Assembly: GCF_024296865.1 (NCBI RefSeq)
Contig: NZ_CP101134.1
Coordinates: forward strand, 3,658,001 to 3,722,000
Length of the DNA stretch: 64,000 nt
Source of the DNA: Sphingobacterium sp. LZ7M1
GTDB taxonomy: Bacteria; Bacteroidota; Bacteroidia; Sphingobacteriales; Sphingobacteriaceae
Direction of reading: 5' to 3'
This document shows, in pieces, positions 27,098 to 37,274 of the stretch. Numbering within the stretch: position 1 is the first letter of the stretch; every line of letters starts with the position of its first letter. The notes under the pieces are model-generated. The model saw only the letters and a program-made list of their open reading frames with translations. It had not been told where the DNA came from and searched no databases. The position numbers were made by a program, and so were the translations under genes.

Positions 27098-27688
27098 ATG
27101 GAAAAACAAGAATATACCATAACCATATACACAGAAAACTCTATCGGGATGATAGGCCGTATATCGGGGATATTTTCAAGACGTAAAATCAATATCGAGA
27201 GCTTAAATACTTCCCCATCGGAAGTGGATGGCATTCACCGCTTCACAATCTTGATTACAGAATCAGAAGAAGTGGTCCGCAAATTATGCCGTCAGGTTGA
27301 AAAACAGGTGGAGGTATTGAAAGCATACTTCAACACCAATGATGAATTGATTTGGCAAGAACAGGCTCTTTATAAAGTACCAGCAGACGCGATTGCAGAG
27401 AAAGTATTGGTAGAACGCTTACTTCGTCAATACGGTGCTAATGTAGTTGTGATCCGTAATGACTATATTGTATTCGAAACAGCAGGTCACCGTGAGGAGA
27501 TCGACAGGCTTACAGAGGAATTGGGCAAATACAACCTGATAGAATTTGTTCGTGGTGCTCGTATCGCCATCATCAAGGACAGTGCTGGTTTCCATACCAA
27601 GCTAAAACAATTTGAAATCAATGAGCCAGCTCCAGACATCGTTGAAAACGAGTATTTGGATCAGCGCGACGATGTCTTTACCATGTAA
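27098..27688 (+). CDS. ilvN: Acetolactate synthase small (regulatory) subunit
   Basis: A 196-residue regulatory subunit. The N-terminal ACT domain (YTITIYTENSIGMIGRISGIFSRRKI, described by its core ENSIGMIGRISG at about 10-21) binds branched-chain amino acids and gives feedback control; residues 85-170 form the second ACT-like domain. The last about 25 residues are an acidic extension. It is 2 bases after ilvB and is the one clearly complete regulatory protein of the operon. Confidence 0.93.
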   Translation: MEKQEYTITIYTENSIGMIGRISGIFSRRKINIESLNTSPSEVDGIHRFTILITESEEVVRKLCRQVEKQVEVLKAYFNTNDELIWQEQALYKVPADAIAEKVLVERLLRQYGANVVVIRNDYIVFETAGHREEIDRLTEELGKYNLIEFVRGARIAIIKDSAGFHTKLKQFEINEPAPDIVENEYLDQRDDVFTM

Positions 27689-27699
27689 TTAATCCTTGC

Positions 27700-28071
27700 A
27701 TGCAAGTAGAACAGGTCATACCGATATTCAGGATATTTGATTATGCCAAGGCAGTCGAGTTTTACATCGACTGGCTTGGTTTTCACATTGACTGGGAACA
27801 TCGATTTGATGACAATTCTCCTATTTACATGCAGATCTCCAGAGATGGCATGGCAATGCACCTCAGCGAGCATCATGGAGATGCCACTCCGGGTTCACAG
27901 GTTTTTGTGAATTGCACTGGACTAAAGGCATATCATGAGCAATTGATTCAAAAGAATTATAAGTACAATAAACCCAGCTACGAGGAAACATTCTATAACT
28001 GCCACTGTGTTCAAGTCATTGATCCATTTGGCAATAGGATATCATTCAACGAGCCGATTAAAAAAGCATAG
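27700..28071 (+). CDS. VOC/glyoxalase superfamily protein
   Basis: A 123-residue single-domain member of the vicinal-oxygen-chelate superfamily (glyoxalase/bleomycin-resistance type). The pattern IPIFRIFDYAKAVEFYIDWLGF is seen near the N-terminus, HLSEHHGD in the middle and VIDPFGNRISF at the end. It begins 11 bases after ilvN and is followed 5 bases later by the DinB gene, so it lies inside the ilv transcript. Its substrate is unknown and no role in branched-chain synthesis is known to me. Confidence 0.8.
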   Translation: MQVEQVIPIFRIFDYAKAVEFYIDWLGFHIDWEHRFDDNSPIYMQISRDGMAMHLSEHHGDATPGSQVFVNCTGLKAYHEQLIQKNYKYNKPSYEETFYNCHCVQVIDPFGNRISFNEPIKKA

Positions 28072-28076
28072 AACAA

Positions 28077-28547
28077 ATGGAAAAAGTATTCCAATTCATT
28101 ATCGATGGCCGCAAGGCATTCATCCGATTAATCGATGAATTGTCCTTAGAGCAATTGAACGAAATTCCAACAGGATTCAACAACAATATCATCTGGAATT
28201 TTGGACATATCGTAGTGAGTACACAAACATTAAGCTATACCCGCACAGGAATCCGTGAGGGCGTGAGCTGGGTAAAGTATGTGGATGCCTATGCAAAAGG
28301 CACTAAACCTACATACTTCGTAAGCCAAGAGGAAGTAAATGAACTTAAGGAAATCGCATTGAGTTCCATCCGTGAGATCGAGGCTGATTACAATGCCGGA
28401 GTTTTCAAGACTACGACTCCTTATGAGACGGCAACCTATGGCGCTACGTTAAATAGCATTGAAGATGTCCTGATCACTTCGGTAGGTCATGACAACCTGC
28501 ACTATGGCTATGCGACGGCACAAAAAAGAATAATCAACAACAAATAA
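28077..28547 (+). CDS. DinB-family four-helix protein
   Basis: A 156-residue all-alpha protein of the DinB/YfiT metal-binding superfamily. The helix containing IIWNFGHIV (metal-binding His about residue 44) and the later HDNLHYGY are the family signatures. Function is unknown; relatives include thiol-S-transferase-like enzymes. It lies in the operon between ilvN and ilvC. Translation from 28077 follows the VOC gene closely. Confidence 0.82.
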   Translation: MEKVFQFIIDGRKAFIRLIDELSLEQLNEIPTGFNNNIIWNFGHIVVSTQTLSYTRTGIREGVSWVKYVDAYAKGTKPTYFVSQEEVNELKEIALSSIREIEADYNAGVFKTTTPYETATYGATLNSIEDVLITSVGHDNLHYGYATAQKRIINNK

Positions 28548-28589
28548 TAAGAAACCTTAATCGAAAAAAATATTTAATTCAGTATTACA

Positions 28590-30071
28590 ATGGCAAATTA
28601 TTTCAACACATTACCTCTTAGAGAGCAATTAGATCAATTAGGCGTTGCAGAATTCATGAATTCATCCGAATTCAACGAAGGAGTAGAAGCTTTAAAAGGT
28701 AAAAAAATCGTAATCGTAGGTTGTGGAGCTCAAGGCTTGAACCAAGGTTTAAACTTGAGAGATAGCGGATTGGACGTATCTTATGCATTGCGTAAAGAAG
28801 CTATTGAACAAAAAAGAGATTCATGGAAAAATGCAACAGATAACAATTTTAAGGTTGGAACTTACGAAGAATTGATTCCTTCTGCTGACCTAGTTATCAA
28901 CTTGACTCCAGATAAACAACATACATCCGTTATCAATGCCGTAATGCCATTGATGAAAGAAGGTGCTACCCTATCCTATTCACACGGTTTCAATATCGTT
29001 GAAGAAGGTATGCAGATCCGTCCGGATATCACGGTTATCATGGTAGCTCCAAAATGTCCAGGTTCAGAGGTTCGTGCTGAATACTTGAGAGGATTTGGTG
29101 TTCCTACCTTGATCGCTGTTCACCCAGAAAATGACCCACAAGGCAAAGGTTGGGCGGAAGCAAAAGCATACTGTGCCGGTACTGGTGGTGACCGTGCTGG
29201 TGTATTGAAATCATCATTCGTAGCAGAGGTAAAATCAGATTTAATGGGTGAGCAAACTATCCTTTGTGGTTTGTTGCAAACAGGTTCTATTCTTTCATTT
29301 GATAAAATGGTAGAAAAAGGAATCGATGCTGGCTATGCTTCAAAACTTGTTCAATACGGTGTTGAAGTTATTACTGAAGCTTTAAAACATGGTGGGGTAA
29401 GTGGTATGATGGACCGCTTGAGCAACCCTGCGAAAATCAAGGCTTTTGAATTGTCGGAAGAACTGAAAGATATTATGCGTCCATTGTTCCAGAAACACCA
29501 AGATGACATCATGTCTGGTGAATTCAGCAAGACCATGATGGAAGACTGGGCTAATGGAGATTCAAACCTATTGAAATGGAGAGCTGAAACTGGAGAAACT
29601 GCTTTTGAGAAAACACCTGCTGGCGATGTTAAGATTTCAGAACAGGAATATTTTGACAATTATCTATTGATGGTTGCTTTCGTGAGAGCTGGTGTTGAAT
29701 TGGCTTTCGAAACGATGGTTGAAGCTGGAATCAAACCAGAATCGGCATATTACGAATCATTGCACGAAACTCCATTGATCGCAAATACAATTGCTCGTAA
29801 GAAATTATTCGAGATGAACCGTGTTATTTCTGACACAGCTGAATATGGATGTTATTTATTTGACCAAGCTTGTAAGCCATTATTGGCAGATTTCATGAAG
29901 AAAATCGACACAGATGTTGTTGGTAAAAACTTCAATGAAGGCAAGGATGGTTCTGTGGACAACATCAAATTAGTACAGGTTAACGAGATTTTAAGAAATC
30001 ATGAAGTAGAAACCGTAGGTAGAAAATTGCGTAAAGCAATGACTGCTATGAAAGCTATTCAAACTGTTTAA
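28590..30071 (+). CDS. ilvC: Ketol-acid reductoisomerase, class II (long form)
   Basis: A 493-residue acetohydroxyacid isomeroreductase (NADPH-dependent), making dihydroxy acids from acetolactate. The length and the duplicated C-terminal domain mark it as the long class II type, like that of E. coli, not the short class I. The nucleotide motif GCGAQG is at 44-49. It is followed by a hairpin with a short T run before leuC (30099-30134). Confidence 0.96.
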   Translation: MANYFNTLPLREQLDQLGVAEFMNSSEFNEGVEALKGKKIVIVGCGAQGLNQGLNLRDSGLDVSYALRKEAIEQKRDSWKNATDNNFKVGTYEELIPSADLVINLTPDKQHTSVINAVMPLMKEGATLSYSHGFNIVEEGMQIRPDITVIMVAPKCPGSEVRAEYLRGFGVPTLIAVHPENDPQGKGWAEAKAYCAGTGGDRAGVLKSSFVAEVKSDLMGEQTILCGLLQTGSILSFDKMVEKGIDAGYASKLVQYGVEVITEALKHGGVSGMMDRLSNPAKIKAFELSEELKDIMRPLFQKHQDDIMSGEFSKTMMEDWANGDSNLLKWRAETGETAFEKTPAGDVKISEQEYFDNYLLMVAFVRAGVELAFETMVEAGIKPESAYYESLHETPLIANTIARKKLFEMNRVISDTAEYGCYLFDQACKPLLADFMKKIDTDVVGKNFNEGKDGSVDNIKLVQVNEILRNHEVETVGRKLRKAMTAMKAIQTV

Positions 30072-30098
30072 TTTTTCGTAAATTAGATAGCTAAAATT

Positions 30099-30134
30099 GG
30101 GGTAAAATTACCATATTTTAATTTTACCCCTTTT
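30099..30134 (+). terminator. Internal terminator/attenuator-like hairpin between ilvC and leuC
   Basis: GGGGTAAAATT (30099-30109) and AATTTTACCCC (30120-30130) make a perfect 11-base stem with a 10-base loop, followed by only four T. It could reduce read-through into leuC and so set the ilv:leu ratio. Confidence 0.65.
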
Positions 30135-30167
30135 AAAATTTCAAACCAACAAGAGATAAAGAGAAAA

Positions 30168-31565
30168 ATGGGAAAAACATTAGTAGAAAAAATTTGGGAT
30201 GCACATGTCGTCAAGCGTCAAGAAGGGTTTCCTGATATCATATATATCGATACCCACCTCATCCATGAAGTGACCTCCCCACAGGCATTTGATGGTTTGC
30301 GCAAAAGAGGACTGCCTGTACTCCGTCCGGATCAAACTGTAGCAACGGCTGACCATAATGTCCCAACATTAAACCAGCACTTGCCAATCAAAGAAGAACT
30401 TTCTCGCTACCAAGTAGACATGCTGACCAAAAACTGTAAGGAGTTTGGTGTTGAACTTTATGGATTGGGCCACCCATTCCAAGGCATTGTCCATGTTATT
30501 GGGCCTGAATTAGGCATCACCCTTCCTGGAAAAACCATGGTATGCGGAGATAGCCACACTTCTACGCATGGCGCTTTTGGTGCTATTGCATTTGGAATCG
30601 GGACTTCTCAAGTAGAGCAGGTATTTGCTACACAATGTTTATTGCTGCAAAAACCCAAGACCATGAAAATCGAGGTTAATGGTGAACTAGGAAAAGGTGT
30701 GGGTGCTAAAGATATCATCCTTTACATCATTTCCAAGATTTCTGCAGCTGGTGGAACAGGCTATTTTGTTGAATATGCTGGTTCTGCTATTCGCTCATTG
30801 AGTATGGAAGGTCGAATGACCATCTGTAATATGAGTATTGAAATGGGTGCTCGTGGTGGATTGATTGCACCTGACCAAACGACTTTTGATTATATCAATG
30901 GTCGTGAATTTGCTCCAAAAGGAGAAGAATGGGATAAAGCATTGGCTTATTGGAAGACGTTGTATTCCGATGATGATGCAGAGTTTGATAAGGTATTGAC
31001 CTTTGATGCTGCCGATATACAGCCGATGATTACCTATGGTACCAATCCAGGTATGGGTATCGGAATCACGGAGTCCATTCCTACAACCACCTCTCAACCT
31101 GAGAATGAACGCCCTTCTTATCAAAAAGCCTTAAACTACATGGGATTCCACGATGGCGATCAGGTCATTGGAAAACCGGTGGATTATGTATTCATCGGAA
31201 GTTGTACCAACTCCCGTATTGAAGACTTACGCCAAGTAGCGGCCTTCGTTCAAGGTAAGCATAAGGCGGAGAATGTGGAAGTATGGATCGTTCCAGGATC
31301 AAAACAAGTGGAGGCTCAGGCTAAACTTGAAGGTATTGACAAGATATTTGAAGAAGCAGGTTTTATGCTTCGTGAACCTGGCTGTTCTGCATGTCTAGGG
31401 ATGAATGAAGATAAGATCCCTGCTGGTAAATACTGTGTTTCTACTTCTAACAGAAATTTTGAAGGTAGACAAGGACCAAACGCACGCACCATGCTGGTAA
31501 GCCCGCTTACCGCAGCAGCTGCAGCAGTAACTGGTAAAATTGTAGACGTAAGGGAATTAGTGTAA
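30168..31565 (+). CDS. leuC: 3-isopropylmalate dehydratase large subunit
   Basis: A 465-residue aconitase-family subunit. The 4Fe-4S ligands are Cys346 (GSCTNSR), Cys406 and Cys409 (GCSACLG). With LeuD it isomerises 2-isopropylmalate to 3-isopropylmalate. It starts 96 bases after ilvC, downstream of a hairpin, and is followed by leuD after 12 bases. Confidence 0.97.
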   Translation: MGKTLVEKIWDAHVVKRQEGFPDIIYIDTHLIHEVTSPQAFDGLRKRGLPVLRPDQTVATADHNVPTLNQHLPIKEELSRYQVDMLTKNCKEFGVELYGLGHPFQGIVHVIGPELGITLPGKTMVCGDSHTSTHGAFGAIAFGIGTSQVEQVFATQCLLLQKPKTMKIEVNGELGKGVGAKDIILYIISKISAAGGTGYFVEYAGSAIRSLSMEGRMTICNMSIEMGARGGLIAPDQTTFDYINGREFAPKGEEWDKALAYWKTLYSDDDAEFDKVLTFDAADIQPMITYGTNPGMGIGITESIPTTTSQPENERPSYQKALNYMGFHDGDQVIGKPVDYVFIGSCTNSRIEDLRQVAAFVQGKHKAENVEVWIVPGSKQVEAQAKLEGIDKIFEEAGFMLREPGCSACLGMNEDKIPAGKYCVSTSNRNFEGRQGPNARTMLVSPLTAAAAAVTGKIVDVRELV

Positions 31566-31577
31566 AGAATTAGAATC

Positions 31578-32162
31578 ATGAAAAAATTTGAAAAATTATC
31601 CTCTCGTGTAGTTCCTCTACCGATAGAAAATATAGATACAGACCAGATCATCCCTGCCCGTTTCCTTAAGGCAACGACGCGTGAAGGATTTGGAAATAAC
31701 CTATTCCGCGATTGGCGGTTTGACAGCGAAGATCAGCCTAAAGCGGACTTCGTTATGAATGACCCAACTTATAAAGGCAAGGTATTGGTTGCCGGTAAGA
31801 ACTTTGGCTGTGGCTCCTCTCGTGAGCATGCTGCCTGGGCTATTCAAGATTATGGCTTCGATGTGGTAGTTAGCTCTTTCTTTGCTGATATCTTCAAAGG
31901 AAATGCCTTGAACAACGGTGTCTTGCCTATCACGGTTCCTGAGGAATTCTTAGAAAAAATCTTTGAGAAGGTTTTTGCTAATCCAGATACGGAAGTGGTG
32001 GTTGACCTAGAAGCTCAAACTATCGGCATTGAAGGAACTGATGACAAATTTACATTTGAAATCAATCCTTATAAAAAATCATGCTTGATCAATGGCTATG
32101 ATGATATCGACTATATCTTAAGCCAAAAAGCGGAAATCGAAGCTTTCGAACAAAACAGATAA
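31578..32162 (+). CDS. leuD: 3-isopropylmalate dehydratase small subunit
   Basis: A 194-residue swivelling-domain subunit of isopropylmalate isomerase. [14 protein letters not shown] near residue 20 and [14 protein letters not shown] near 76 are family signatures. The stop codon overlaps the start of the next gene by one base (TAATG), so the following ABC ATPase is probably translated by coupling. Confidence 0.97.
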   Translation: MKKFEKLSSRVVPLPIENIDTDQIIPARFLKATTREGFGNNLFRDWRFDSEDQPKADFVMNDPTYKGKVLVAGKNFGCGSSREHAAWAIQDYGFDVVVSSFFADIFKGNALNNGVLPITVPEEFLEKIFEKVFANPDTEVVVDLEAQTIGIEGTDDKFTFEINPYKKSCLINGYDDIDYILSQKAEIEAFEQNR

Positions 32163-33625
32163 TGGCTGCTTTCGTCCAAATATCAAATTTATCGGTTTCA
32201 TACGGTCTAACTACTGTTTTGAACAATTTGTCTTGGACTATTGAGCCCGATGAAAACTATGTATTGGCTGGCAAGAGTGGTTCTGGGAAAACAACTTTGG
32301 CAAAAGCAATTGCAGGATTGATAACTGCAGCTGGCGAAGTGAAAGTTGAATTCGATTCCAATTGCCCTCTCCTTCAAAAAGTAATCTACGTTTCTAATTG
32401 GTATCAGTTTACCAATTTAGAAGGCGACAGAAACTTCTATTATCAACAACGCTATAACCGTCATCAAGGGAATGATACCCTGACGGTCAAAGCTGAACTG
32501 CTTCATTTTGCGAAGAAGGAAAACCTTCGAATAGAAGATATCCATGATAAGATTGTTGCCATGGGTTTTGAACATACCATGGATTCTCAATTGATTGAAC
32601 TTTCAAGTGGAGAGCACAAGAAATTGCAATTGGTCAAGTCACTTTGGTTGAAACCACAGCTTCTGATCATTGATGAACCTTATACAGGTTTGGATAAGCA
32701 ATCTAGGTTAGAATTGAATATCTGGTTAGATGAACTTGTTGCTGAAGGTGTACAGCTTTTTATTATTTCAAATGATAGGCAGTTACCAAAATCCATCAAC
32801 CGATATGCACATATTGTAGACGGTCAGATCGAATCGGTAAGATCTTTTGATGAGATCATCCAAGATGAGGAGCGCGTAAAAAAAGAATTGCCTGCTTTTC
32901 TTCACCAAGTTCCAGAGACTAATTATAGCACGGTTGCTGATCTGAAAGATATAATTATCAGGTATGGTGAGAAGGTTGTGCTGAACAAAGTATCTTGGAA
33001 GGTAGAAGTAGGCGAGAAATGGTTGCTACAAGGTCCGAATGGTTCAGGAAAATCCACCTTATTGAGTTTGATCAATGGAGATCATCCGCAATCTTATGGA
33101 TTGGACATCGAGCTGTTTGGAAACAAACGCGGATCCGGTGAGAGTATTTGGGACATCAAACAGAAGATTGGAATGATATCTCCAGAAATGCACTGGTATT
33201 TCGACCAAAACGCAACGGTTTGGCATACGCTGGCTTCTGGATTTTACGACAGTATCGGATGGTTCATTGATGTCAAGTTCCAAGAAAAGAAACAGATCGA
33301 GGAGCTGATGGCTTTCTTTGATTTGACGGAGCATAAGGATCAATTACTGCATACCCTTACATTAGGCAAACAGCGTTTGGCGATGTTAGCCAGGAGCATT
33401 ATCAAAAATCCTCCATTATTGGTATTGGATGAACCCTGCCAAGGCTTGGATTCGCAGCAAGCAAAGTATTTTAATGATGTAGTCGATGAACTTTGCCAGC
33501 ACGGCAAGACATTGATCTATGTCGGACATTATGAAAGTCAGCTTCCGAGCTGCATTGAAAAAAGAATTGTATTAGAAAAAGGTGAAGTCATCGCCTTGGA
33601 AAATAAAGTTGAAAACGTTTTATAA
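32162..33625 (+). CDS. Soluble double-domain ABC ATPase (ModF-like)
   Basis: A 487-residue protein with two nucleotide-binding domains and no membrane segment. Domain 1 has Walker A GKSGSGKTT, an LSSGEHKKLQL signature and Walker B LLIIDEPYTGLD. Domain 2 has Walker A GPNGSGKSTLL, a degenerate signature (LTLGKQRLAML) and Walker B LLVLDEPCQGLD. The layout resembles ModF/PhrA, soluble ATPases whose role is poorly known. It sits inside the leu cluster between leuD (1-base overlap) and leuB (3-base gap), with no transporter gene near. Confidence 0.85.
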   Translation: MAAFVQISNLSVSYGLTTVLNNLSWTIEPDENYVLAGKSGSGKTTLAKAIAGLITAAGEVKVEFDSNCPLLQKVIYVSNWYQFTNLEGDRNFYYQQRYNRHQGNDTLTVKAELLHFAKKENLRIEDIHDKIVAMGFEHTMDSQLIELSSGEHKKLQLVKSLWLKPQLLIIDEPYTGLDKQSRLELNIWLDELVAEGVQLFIISNDRQLPKSINRYAHIVDGQIESVRSFDEIIQDEERVKKELPAFLHQVPETNYSTVADLKDIIIRYGEKVVLNKVSWKVEVGEKWLLQGPNGSGKSTLLSLINGDHPQSYGLDIELFGNKRGSGESIWDIKQKIGMISPEMHWYFDQNATVWHTLASGFYDSIGWFIDVKFQEKKQIEELMAFFDLTEHKDQLLHTLTLGKQRLAMLARSIIKNPPLLVLDEPCQGLDSQQAKYFNDVVDELCQHGKTLIYVGHYESQLPSCIEKRIVLEKGEVIALENKVENVL

Positions 33626-33628
33626 CAC

Positions 33629-34702
33629 ATGAAGAAAAACATTCTTATTATTCCCGGAGATGGAATTGGACAAGAGGTTACTACCTGGGGAAAAGAAGTT
33701 CTGAATAAAATTGCCGAAAAATATAATCACGAATTTATTTTCGACGAGGCAATCATGGGCCACACTGCTATTGAAGCTACAGGAAATCCATTACCAGATG
33801 AAACACTAGAAAAAGCAAAAGCTTCTGACGCTATCCTTTTCGGTGCGATCGGTCATGCTAAATATGATAATGACCCTTCTGCCAAGGTACGTCCTGAACA
33901 GGGCTTATTAAAGATTCGTAAGGAATTAGGCTTATATGCCAACTTACGTCCTATCCTGTTGTTCGATGAACTATTGGATGCTTCAAGCCTGAAACCAGAA
34001 GTCCTTCGTGGTACTGATATCCTTTTCTTCCGTGAATTAACAGGTGATGTTTATTTCGGTGAAAAGAAACGTAATGAAGACAATAGTTTCGCTTCCGATC
34101 TGATGAACTATAACCGCTACGAAGTTGACCGTATTGCCCGTAAAGCATTCGATGCAGCAAGGACGAGAAGTAAAAAACTTTGTTCAGTGGATAAAGCCAA
34201 CGTATTGGAAACATCAAGATTGTGGAGAGAGGTTGTCCAAGAAATCGCGAAAGAATACCCAGATGTTGAGACTGAACACATGTTCATCGATAATGCTGCC
34301 ATGCAATTGGTTAAGAACCCTAAGAAATTTGATGTGGTATTGACGGCAAACCTTTTTGGTGACATCTTAACTGATGAAGCATCACAGATCGCCGGTTCAA
34401 TGGGAATGTTAGCTTCGGCTTCTGTGGGTGATGGAACAGGATTCTTTGAACCTATCCATGGTTCTGCACATGATATCGCGGGACAAAATAAAGCTAATCC
34501 GCTAGCTTCTATCCTTTCAGCCGCATTGATGTTGGACATCGCCTTCGGTTTACAAGATGAGGCAAAAGAAGTGACCAATGCCGTTGCCGAAACATTGAAA
34601 GCTGGTTGGAGAACTGGTGATATCGCCAATGCAGATACCCCAGCCGAAAAGATTTTAGGCACTCAGGAAATGGGGGCTAAAGTTTTAGAGTTTTTGAAAT
34701 AG
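33629..34702 (+). CDS. leuB: 3-isopropylmalate dehydrogenase
   Basis: A 357-residue NAD-dependent dehydrogenase. GDGIGQEV at the N-terminus, the metal and substrate ligands in the LYANLRP and FRELTGDVYFGE segments, and the ASVGDGTGFFEPIHGSA motif identify it. It converts 3-isopropylmalate to the 2-oxoacid that IlvE turns into leucine. It follows the ABC ATPase gene by 3 bases and precedes leuA by 34. Confidence 0.97.
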   Translation: MKKNILIIPGDGIGQEVTTWGKEVLNKIAEKYNHEFIFDEAIMGHTAIEATGNPLPDETLEKAKASDAILFGAIGHAKYDNDPSAKVRPEQGLLKIRKELGLYANLRPILLFDELLDASSLKPEVLRGTDILFFRELTGDVYFGEKKRNEDNSFASDLMNYNRYEVDRIARKAFDAARTRSKKLCSVDKANVLETSRLWREVVQEIAKEYPDVETEHMFIDNAAMQLVKNPKKFDVVLTANLFGDILTDEASQIAGSMGMLASASVGDGTGFFEPIHGSAHDIAGQNKANPLASILSAALMLDIAFGLQDEAKEVTNAVAETLKAGWRTGDIANADTPAEKILGTQEMGAKVLEFLK

Positions 34703-34736
34703 AATTAATCAAGGTATAAACATAAATTGAGACAAT

Positions 34737-35897
34737 ATGTTACACGATCCTAATCACTTATACATTTTCGATACGACATTACGTGACGGTGAGCAAGTGC
34801 CGGGTTGCCAATTGACAACTCCTGAAAAAATCGAAATTGCCAAAGATTTGGAACGCTTAGGGGTAGATATTATTGAAGCAGGATTTCCTGTTTCAAGCCC
34901 TGGAGATTTCCAATCGGTTGTCGAACTATCCAAGGCTGTTAATGATGTGATCATCTGTGCACTGACCCGTGCTAACATGAACGATATCGATGTGGCTGCT
35001 GATGCATTGAAATATGCAAAAAGACCCCGTATCCATACTGGAATCGGCTCTTCAGACATGCACATCAAATATAAATTCAACAGTACCCGTGAAGAAATCC
35101 TAGAACGTGCTGTAGCAGCTGTAAAGCATGCCAAATCTTATGTAGAAGATGTTGAATTCTATGCAGAGGATGCTGGCCGTGCCGATTTAGAGTTCTTGGC
35201 AAAAATGATCGAGTCAGTGATTGCTGCTGGCGCAACCGTTGTTAATATTCCAGATACCAATGGATATTGTTTACCGGATCAATATGGCTCCAAAATCAAA
35301 TACCTGAAAGAAAATGTAAAGAACATCGATCAGGCCATTATTTCAGCACATTGCCATAACGACTTAGGATTAGCGACTGCCAATTCCATTGCAGCCATCC
35401 AAAATGGTGCTCGCCAGGTGGAATGTACCATCAACGGAATCGGTGAACGCGCGGGAAATACTTCTCTGGAAGAAGTTGCCATGATCCTGAAAGTACATAA
35501 CCAGGCTTTTGGAGGATTATCTTCCAATATCGACAGCAGAATGTTCACTTACCTTTCCAGAAAAGTAAGTGAAATGATGAACATGCCGGTACAGCCGAAC
35601 AAAGCTATTGTTGGCCGTAATGCTTTCGCACATAGCTCCGGAATCCACCAAGATGGCTTCCTAAAACACCGTGAGAATTACGAGATCATCCGTCCAGAGG
35701 ATGTAGGCTTGGAAGAAGCAGACATTATCTTAACGGCTCGTTCAGGTCGTCACGCCTTGAAACACCATCTTGAAAGACTAGGTTATAACCTAGATAAAGA
35801 TAAATTAGCAGATTGTTACCAACGATTCTTGATCTTAGCAGATGCCAAAAAAGAAATCTGCGATGAGGATTTGCTGATCTTGGTAAAAGAAAATTAA
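34737..35897 (+). CDS. leuA: 2-isopropylmalate synthase, short form without regulatory domain
   Basis: A 386-residue TIM-barrel synthase condensing 2-ketoisovalerate with acetyl-Co[14 protein letters not shown] is near residue 10 and the metal-binding HCHNDLG near 203. E. coli LeuA is about 523 residues; here the C-terminal LeuA allosteric domain that senses leucine is missing, and the frame ends cleanly after the linker (LILVKEN). Gene context (leuBCD adjacent) supports LeuA over citramalate or homocitrate synthase, though these cannot be fully excluded from sequence. Confidence 0.9.
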   Translation: MLHDPNHLYIFDTTLRDGEQVPGCQLTTPEKIEIAKDLERLGVDIIEAGFPVSSPGDFQSVVELSKAVNDVIICALTRANMNDIDVAADALKYAKRPRIHTGIGSSDMHIKYKFNSTREEILERAVAAVKHAKSYVEDVEFYAEDAGRADLEFLAKMIESVIAAGATVVNIPDTNGYCLPDQYGSKIKYLKENVKNIDQAIISAHCHNDLGLATANSIAAIQNGARQVECTINGIGERAGNTSLEEVAMILKVHNQAFGGLSSNIDSRMFTYLSRKVSEMMNMPVQPNKAIVGRNAFAHSSGIHQDGFLKHRENYEIIRPEDVGLEEADIILTARSGRHALKHHLERLGYNLDKDKLADCYQRFLILADAKKEICDEDLLILVKEN

Positions 35898-35900
35898 TAC

Positions 35901-35922
35901 AAAGGCTGGGTGACCAGCCTTT
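35901..35922. other. Hairpin between leuA and ilvA
   Basis: AAAGGCTGG (35901-35909) and CCAGCCTTT (35914-35922) form a perfect 9-base stem with a 4-base loop, without a T run. It may be an mRNA-processing or stability site rather than a terminator. Confidence 0.6.
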
Positions 35923-35952
35923 ACATCCACCTAAACAAACGAACAGATTAGA

Positions 35953-37206
35953 ATGAGTTTGGACCTATCAACACTGACCATAGACTCGGTTGCTGCTAAA
36001 GAACAGATCAAGGATGTGGTTACCCGTACGCCATTGCAGTACAACCATCATCTTTCTGAAAAATACGGAGCTGAGGTCTATCTTAAAAGGGAAGATCTCC
36101 AAGTAGTGAGATCTTATAAATTACGTGGTGCTTTCAACAAAATCTGTAGTCTTTCCCAAGAGGAAAGAGAACGTGGTGTTGTCTGTGCCAGTGCTGGAAA
36201 CCATGCCCAAGGCGTGGCCTTATCCTGCAAAAAATTAGATATCAAAGGCGTAATCTTTATGCCCGGCCCTACCCCAAGACAAAAAATTACCCAAACTGAG
36301 ATGTGGGGGAATGGCAATATCGAAATCGTTCTGATTGGCGACACGTTCGATGACTGCCAAAAAGCCGCTTTAGAATATACCAAGGAACATAACATGACCT
36401 TTATCCCTCCGTTTGATGACCTGAAAGTCATTGAAGGTCAAGGAACAGTTGCTGTTGAAATCCTTGAAGATTTACCTGATGTAGACGCGATTTTTATTCC
36501 TATTGGTGGTGGTGGCCTATCTTCAGGAGTAAGCTATCATATCCGCAAATTTGCTCCTGGAGTAAAATGTTATGGCGTAGAGCCAGAAGGGGCTCCATCC
36601 ATGCAGGCGGCAATCCAGAATGGTAGCCCGATTGAACTGGAGCAAATCAATAAATTCGTTGATGGTGCTGCAGTTAAGAAAGTTGGGGCTCTGACCTTCG
36701 ACATCAGTTCAAAACTGTTGGACGGTGTGAAATCGATTCCTGAAGGCAAGATCTGCACAACCATTCTAGAATTATATAATAAGGATGCCATTGTAGTAGA
36801 ACCTGCAGGGGCACTTTCCGTTGCTGCATTGGATTTCCACAAAGATGAAATCAAAGGCAAAAAGGTAGTCTGTATCATTTCTGGAGGAAACAACGATATC
36901 GACCGAATGAGCGAGATCAAAGAGCTTTCCTTATTGTATGAAGGATTTAAACATTACTTTATCGTTCGCTTCCCGCAAAGACCTGGTGCATTGAAATTAT
37001 TGGTTACCGAAGTACTTGGTCCTAAAGATGATATCACTCGTTTTGAATACATCAAAAAAACAGAACGAGAAAGAGGTCCTGCCTTAATTGGTATTGAATT
37101 AAATGATCCAAATGATTATATTACATTTATAGAACGATTAAAGTCTTATAAATTTGACTTTATCGAATTGAACAAAGACCAGACATTATTTGAGTATCTG
37201 GTATAA
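35953..37206 (+). CDS. ilvA: Threonine ammonia-lyase (threonine deaminase)
   Basis: A 417-residue fold-type II PLP enzyme that makes 2-oxobutyrate, the isoleucine precursor, from threonine. The PLP Lys56 is in VRSYKLRGA; PLP-phosphate loop GGGGLSSG is near residue 185. A single C-terminal ACT-like domain (about 333-417, FPQRPGALKLLV) is present, where E. coli IlvA has two. It is the last gene of the operon, 55 bases after leuA, and a terminator follows. Confidence 0.95.
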   Translation: MSLDLSTLTIDSVAAKEQIKDVVTRTPLQYNHHLSEKYGAEVYLKREDLQVVRSYKLRGAFNKICSLSQEERERGVVCASAGNHAQGVALSCKKLDIKGVIFMPGPTPRQKITQTEMWGNGNIEIVLIGDTFDDCQKAALEYTKEHNMTFIPPFDDLKVIEGQGTVAVEILEDLPDVDAIFIPIGGGGLSSGVSYHIRKFAPGVKCYGVEPEGAPSMQAAIQNGSPIELEQINKFVDGAAVKKVGALTFDISSKLLDGVKSIPEGKICTTILELYNKDAIVVEPAGALSVAALDFHKDEIKGKKVVCIISGGNNDIDRMSEIKELSLLYEGFKHYFIVRFPQRPGALKLLVTEVLGPKDDITRFEYIKKTERERGPALIGIELNDPNDYITFIERLKSYKFDFIELNKDQTLFEYLV

Positions 37207-37238
37207 AAACGCAACTAACCCTCCAAAATAAAGTAGAT

Positions 37239-37274
37239 GCAACGGCCATTATTTCTTATGGTCGTTGCTTTTTT
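37239..37274 (+). terminator. Rho-independent terminator of the ilv-leu operon
   Basis: GCAACGGCCAT (37239-37249) with ATGGTCGTTGC (37258-37268), one G-U pair, then TTTTTT. It ends the operon about 33 bases after ilvA. Confidence 0.88.

Noticed and set aside
34117..34662. Minus-strand frame of 181 codons inside leuB
   Set aside because: Long but antisense to a conserved dehydrogenase, with low-complexity composition and no start context; treated as a shadow.
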